From positions 1 through 40,295 of IMG/VR virus record IMGVR_UViG_3300042465_005234: DNA of 40,295 nucleotides. One strand, given 5' to 3'. A model generated the notes under the pieces. It searched no databases, was not told the origin of the DNA, and saw nothing but the letters and a program-made list of their open reading frames with translations. Position numbers and translations under genes: made by a program. This DNA is from a virus. Shown here in pieces: positions 38,449 through 40,295 of the stretch (its first letter is position 1; each line of letters starts with the position of its first letter).

Positions 38449-38750
38449 TACTTTTGTCCTTTCCTTACTGCTTCACTTGCTTTGGTTTGTTCTGCGACCA
38501 GAAGTGCTTCAATGGCAATGATGTCAGCCTTGAGTTTCCTCATGTCTTCAAGCATAAATCGAACCCGACTAGCATTAGCATTGACTTGAGCCTCGTGCAT
38601 CTCTGCGGCGTTCAAGTCACCGCCAAGTTGCTTGCCCAAAGTCGTTGTGACTACTTTGCGCTTCTTGTTGGTCAAGCGTCCAGCGATGTTGCTGATAGCG
38701 GTACATCGTTCAATGACAACTGCCGCCTTGCTTTCTAAATCCTTATACAT
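38448..38750 (-). CDS. Hypothetical helical protein, 100 aa
   Basis: Not recognised. Helical throughout, with a central KKRKVVTTTLGKQLGGDLN turn and a long C-terminal helix (RVRFMLEDMRKLKADIIAIE). ATG 38750 overlaps the previous stop by 8 bases and has GGATGGG upstream; ATG 38765 is an alternative. Probably an oligomeric coiled-coil protein. Confidence 0.63.
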   Translation of the reverse strand: MYKDLESKAAVVIERCTAISNIAGRLTNKKRKVVTTTLGKQLGGDLNAAEMHEAQVNANASRVRFMLEDMRKLKADIIAIEALLVAEQTKASEAVRKGQK

Positions 38751-39030
38751 TGAAGTCCCATCCATGTTCTTCTAGCATTGTGAACACAACATTTCTGGTT
38801 GCTTGGCATTGGGTAATGAACATCCGGTCTCGCTTACTTGCGGGGGATATTGCCTTGACCTCTAACCACCAACCATTGCCTGTTCCGACTGAATCAGGTA
38901 ACTGCTTCATACGGGCAAGGATTTTCCTTGCTTCGTGTTCAGAAGTCGTCTGGTGTACGGAAACCCAATCACCGCCGTGCCGACGGGCACAGACATCCCA
39001 AGGGCTTTGCAGTCGCTTGTTGATATTCAC
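38743..39030 (-). CDS. Hypothetical protein, 95 aa, leaderless mRNA
   Basis: Not recognised. Start is GTG 39030 (reading MNINKRLQSPWDVCARRHGG). It lies 6 bases past the -10 box of the promoter at 39065-39037, with no ribosome site, so a leaderless transcript is predicted. In-frame codons further upstream translate the promoter and cannot be used. The protein has SVHQTTSEHEARKILARMKQ, a helix-rich centre, and NGWWLEVKAISPASKRDRMF. First gene of a four-gene operon. Confidence 0.65.
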   Translation of the reverse strand: MNINKRLQSPWDVCARRHGGDWVSVHQTTSEHEARKILARMKQLPDSVGTGNGWWLEVKAISPASKRDRMFITQCQATRNVVFTMLEEHGWDFNV

Positions 39031-39036
39031 AATATG

Positions 39037-39065
39037 AATAAAGCACCCACGTTGATATCGTGCAA
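39037..39065 (-). promoter_or_regulatory. Accessory-operon promoter (GATAT family), leaderless
   Basis: On the minus strand: -35 TTGCAC (39065-39060), 17-base spacer starting GATAT and ending TGC, -10 TTTATT (39042-39037). GTG at 39030 follows after 6 bases. Confidence 0.85.
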
Positions 39066-39139
39066 CCATATAGACATCAAACTGTTGAAAATGTTTGAGA
39101 ATGTTTCGCTGTGTCATACACCGCAGAATCTGGGTGTTT

Positions 39140-39232
39140 TAGGAAGTACAATCGCGGAATGACCCAAAGAGGTGTAATGTATCAAGAATGGGGGTAACTC
39201 CTCGCTTTGCGCCTTGTACGCCTTGCTAGGCG
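39140..39232. repeat. Recurring intergenic element, copy 5
   Basis: Contains GGAAGTACAA (as near copy 2), GAGGTGTAATGTATC (matching GAGGCATAATGT of copies 3 and 4) and the core TTTGCGCCTTGTACGCCTTG (39206-39225), followed by CTAGGCGG. No gene is seen between 39066 and 39851 apart from repeats. Confidence 0.68.
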
Positions 39233-39299
39233 GGTTCTTGGGTTTTGCCCGATTCTCGATTTGGGCGGTCACTATGTGTCAAATGCAACCATTGATTCT

Positions 39300-39685
39300 G
39301 CAACATTGTTACGCTCTGTAACAGCCATTCTCCTATCGCCATAGAGGGTGATTGACTGTCACGTGTGACGCATTGTCACATCTGGTTTATAGTGCCATTC
39401 TCCTATCGCTTTACTATGTGATTGTCTGTCACGTGTGACGGAGCGTAACAATAGTATTCCGACCTCTTTGCTAGGTGATTCAGCGTCACATGTGACATGG
39501 CGTAACAGTAGTATTCCTACCTGTTTGCTATGTGTTTGACTGTCACGTGTGACATAGCGTCACATGTTACGGAACGTAACAGTTATTCTCCTATTGCTTT
39601 ACTATGTGATTGAGCGTCACGTGACACAACGTCACATGTGACACAGCGTCACATACCTCATTGTGTGACACAGCGTCACGGATTG
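39300..39685. repeat. Compound repeat array: five long units carrying the 17-bp motif
   Basis: Five units of about 57-72 bp begin near 39324, 39394, 39453, 39510 and 39582. Each opens with (A/G)(G/C/T)(T/C)ATTC-C-TA, continues through a TTTRCTATGTGATTG-like stretch and ends in one or more GTCACRTGTGAC palindromes (39358, 39428, 39485, 39542, 39559, 39616, 39631, 39648). Palindrome spacing within a unit is about 17 bases. It is the largest non-coding block in the genome. Candidate roles are replication origin iterons, a multi-site operator or a packaging/partition site. Confidence 0.82.
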
Positions 39686-39851
39686 GGATGGTGCATCAAT
39701 GCACGTTCTGTGCTGTTGCAATGGAATACCTGTAGCAACGCACACAAGGAGGATAGCGCGGTTTACTGTTCATTCTGATACATTCATCGGGCTGACATAA
39801 AAGCGCCTCGCTTTCGTCATTGTGAACAGGAGTTTTTGACGTGTGACAAAC

Positions 39852-39879
39852 AAAAAAGACCCCGATTGCTCGGGGTCTT
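39852..39879 (-). terminator. Terminator of the join-spanning leftward operon
   Basis: Perfect 9-bp stem AAGACCCCG with CGGGGTCTT, loop ATTGCT. On the minus strand it is followed by six U. It ends the 281-to-39898 operon. Confidence 0.93.
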
Positions 39880-39897
39880 GTGTTCAGTCAGTTATTC

Positions 39898-40077
39898 TTA
39901 TGATGTAAGAATCTTGCAGATTGTTGCATCAAGGCGGCAGATTGCATTGATTATCTGCTTGCGCTCGGATTCCTTCAAGTCATCATTACATTGTGCCTCC
40001 AAAAGCATACGATGTACGATTTCTTCCTTTACGCGAGCAAGTGACTGTCCGCCCATTCCATTTGTGTTTGCTTTCAT
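39898..40077 (-). CDS. Hypothetical small protein, 59 aa
   Basis: Not recognised. Begins MKANTNGMGGQSLARVKEEI and ends with a helix-rich QIINAICRLDATICKILTS. AGGAAAGG precedes ATG 40077. It is the second gene of the two-gene operon whose first gene crosses the genome join, lying 15 bases after that gene's stop, and is followed by a strong terminator 18 bases beyond its own stop. Confidence 0.7.
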   Translation of the reverse strand: MKANTNGMGGQSLARVKEEIVHRMLLEAQCNDDLKESERKQIINAICRLDATICKILTS

Positions 40078-40092
40078 GTTGATAACCTTTCC

Positions 40093-40295
40093 TTATGCGA
40101 CCGACACGCTGATGTCTAATGCTTTGCATGTGATAAGCATTGTGTAACATGCCTCAAGTCCTGCGAGCGTTTTGTGCTGTGAGCGATTGAATCGGTCGAC
40201 TGTTTCTTCCGTCAATGATGCATACATGATGCGAGCAATATCGTTGTGTTTGATGCGGTCGACTGTTTCCCAAGCGATTGGGAGCAATTCACTGA
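40093..40295 (-). CDS. C-terminal part of the join-spanning 94-aa protein
   Basis: This is the right-hand copy of the gene described at 1-281. It is open at the right edge and ends with a TAA at 40093-40095. Together the two copies show the whole reading frame: the left one supplies the start, this one the stop (final residues CKALDISVSVA). Confidence 0.75.
   Translation of the reverse strand, partial: SELLPIAWETVDRIKHNDIARIMYASLTEETVDRFNRSQHKTLAGLEACYTMLITCKALDISVSVA
40097..40295. repeat. Terminal direct repeat, right copy
   Basis: Matches bases 1-199 with one difference (C40168 versus T72); see the left copy. Confidence 0.93.

Noticed and set aside
1-40295. Lysogeny module
   Set aside because: A repressor with operators exists, but I found no integrase, excisionase, transposase, ParA or attachment site, so integration is not supported.

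Overview
The window reads as the complete, terminally redundant genome of a tailed double-stranded DNA phage. The first 199 bases recur at the right end (40097-40295) with one mismatch (T72 versus C40168), giving a unit of 40,096 bp, and one leftward gene runs across the join. A tape measure protein, a major tail protein and tail assembly chaperones joined by a -1 frameshift point to a long non-contractile (siphovirus-like) tail. No integrase, ParA, DNA polymerase, helicase or tRNA gene was recognised. The host cannot be named from the sequence; Shine-Dalgarno sites are AGGAGG-like, promoters are sigma70-like, and TTG and GTG starts occur.

Layout on the circle. (1) 2343-21655, rightward: portal, prohead protease, HK97-fold capsid, neck genes, a possible holin, a block of large beta-rich Thr/Gly/Asn-rich virion proteins, tail completion, terminator and tube proteins, chaperones, tape measure, tail tip proteins and a CHAP endolysin. 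(2) 21652-23540, leftward: ERF annealing protein, a Gam-like end-protection protein, two small proteins and dUTPase. (3) 23540-26080: a control region with divergent promoters, a leaderless Cro/CI-like repressor, a phage sigma factor, a VRR-NUC nuclease, a structured RNA leader and a replication protein. (4) 26081-32054, one tightly overlapping operon: SSB, a DUF3310 protein, a ParB-domain/TGT-like (DpdA-type) fusion, QueF, QueC, QueD, QueE, FolE, then both terminase subunits. (5) 32100-35979 rightward, and 36256-39030 plus 39898-1555 across the join leftward: short accessory operons of mostly unknown small genes.

The most striking content is a self-contained route from GTP to preQ1 (FolE, QueD, QueE, QueC, QueF) beside a transglycosylase-like protein. 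This predicts that guanines in the phage DNA are replaced by a 7-deazaguanine, probably preQ1 or a derivative, as protection against host nucleases. The insertion enzyme carries an N-terminal ParB-like domain.

Regulation shows two layers. A palindromic operator with arms GTTATATTG and CGATATAAC overlaps three promoters (two flanking the repressor gene, one driving the SSB-to-terminase operon). Separately, nine accessory operons share one promoter design: TTGCAC, a 17-base spacer beginning GATAT and ending TGC, then TTTATT or TATTGT. At several of these the start codon lies 6-9 bases past the -10 box, implying leaderless or nearly leaderless mRNAs. Accessory operons are separated by strong terminators, by a recurring intergenic element, and by arrays of a 17-bp repeat (GTCACRTGTGACNNNNC) whose role is unknown.
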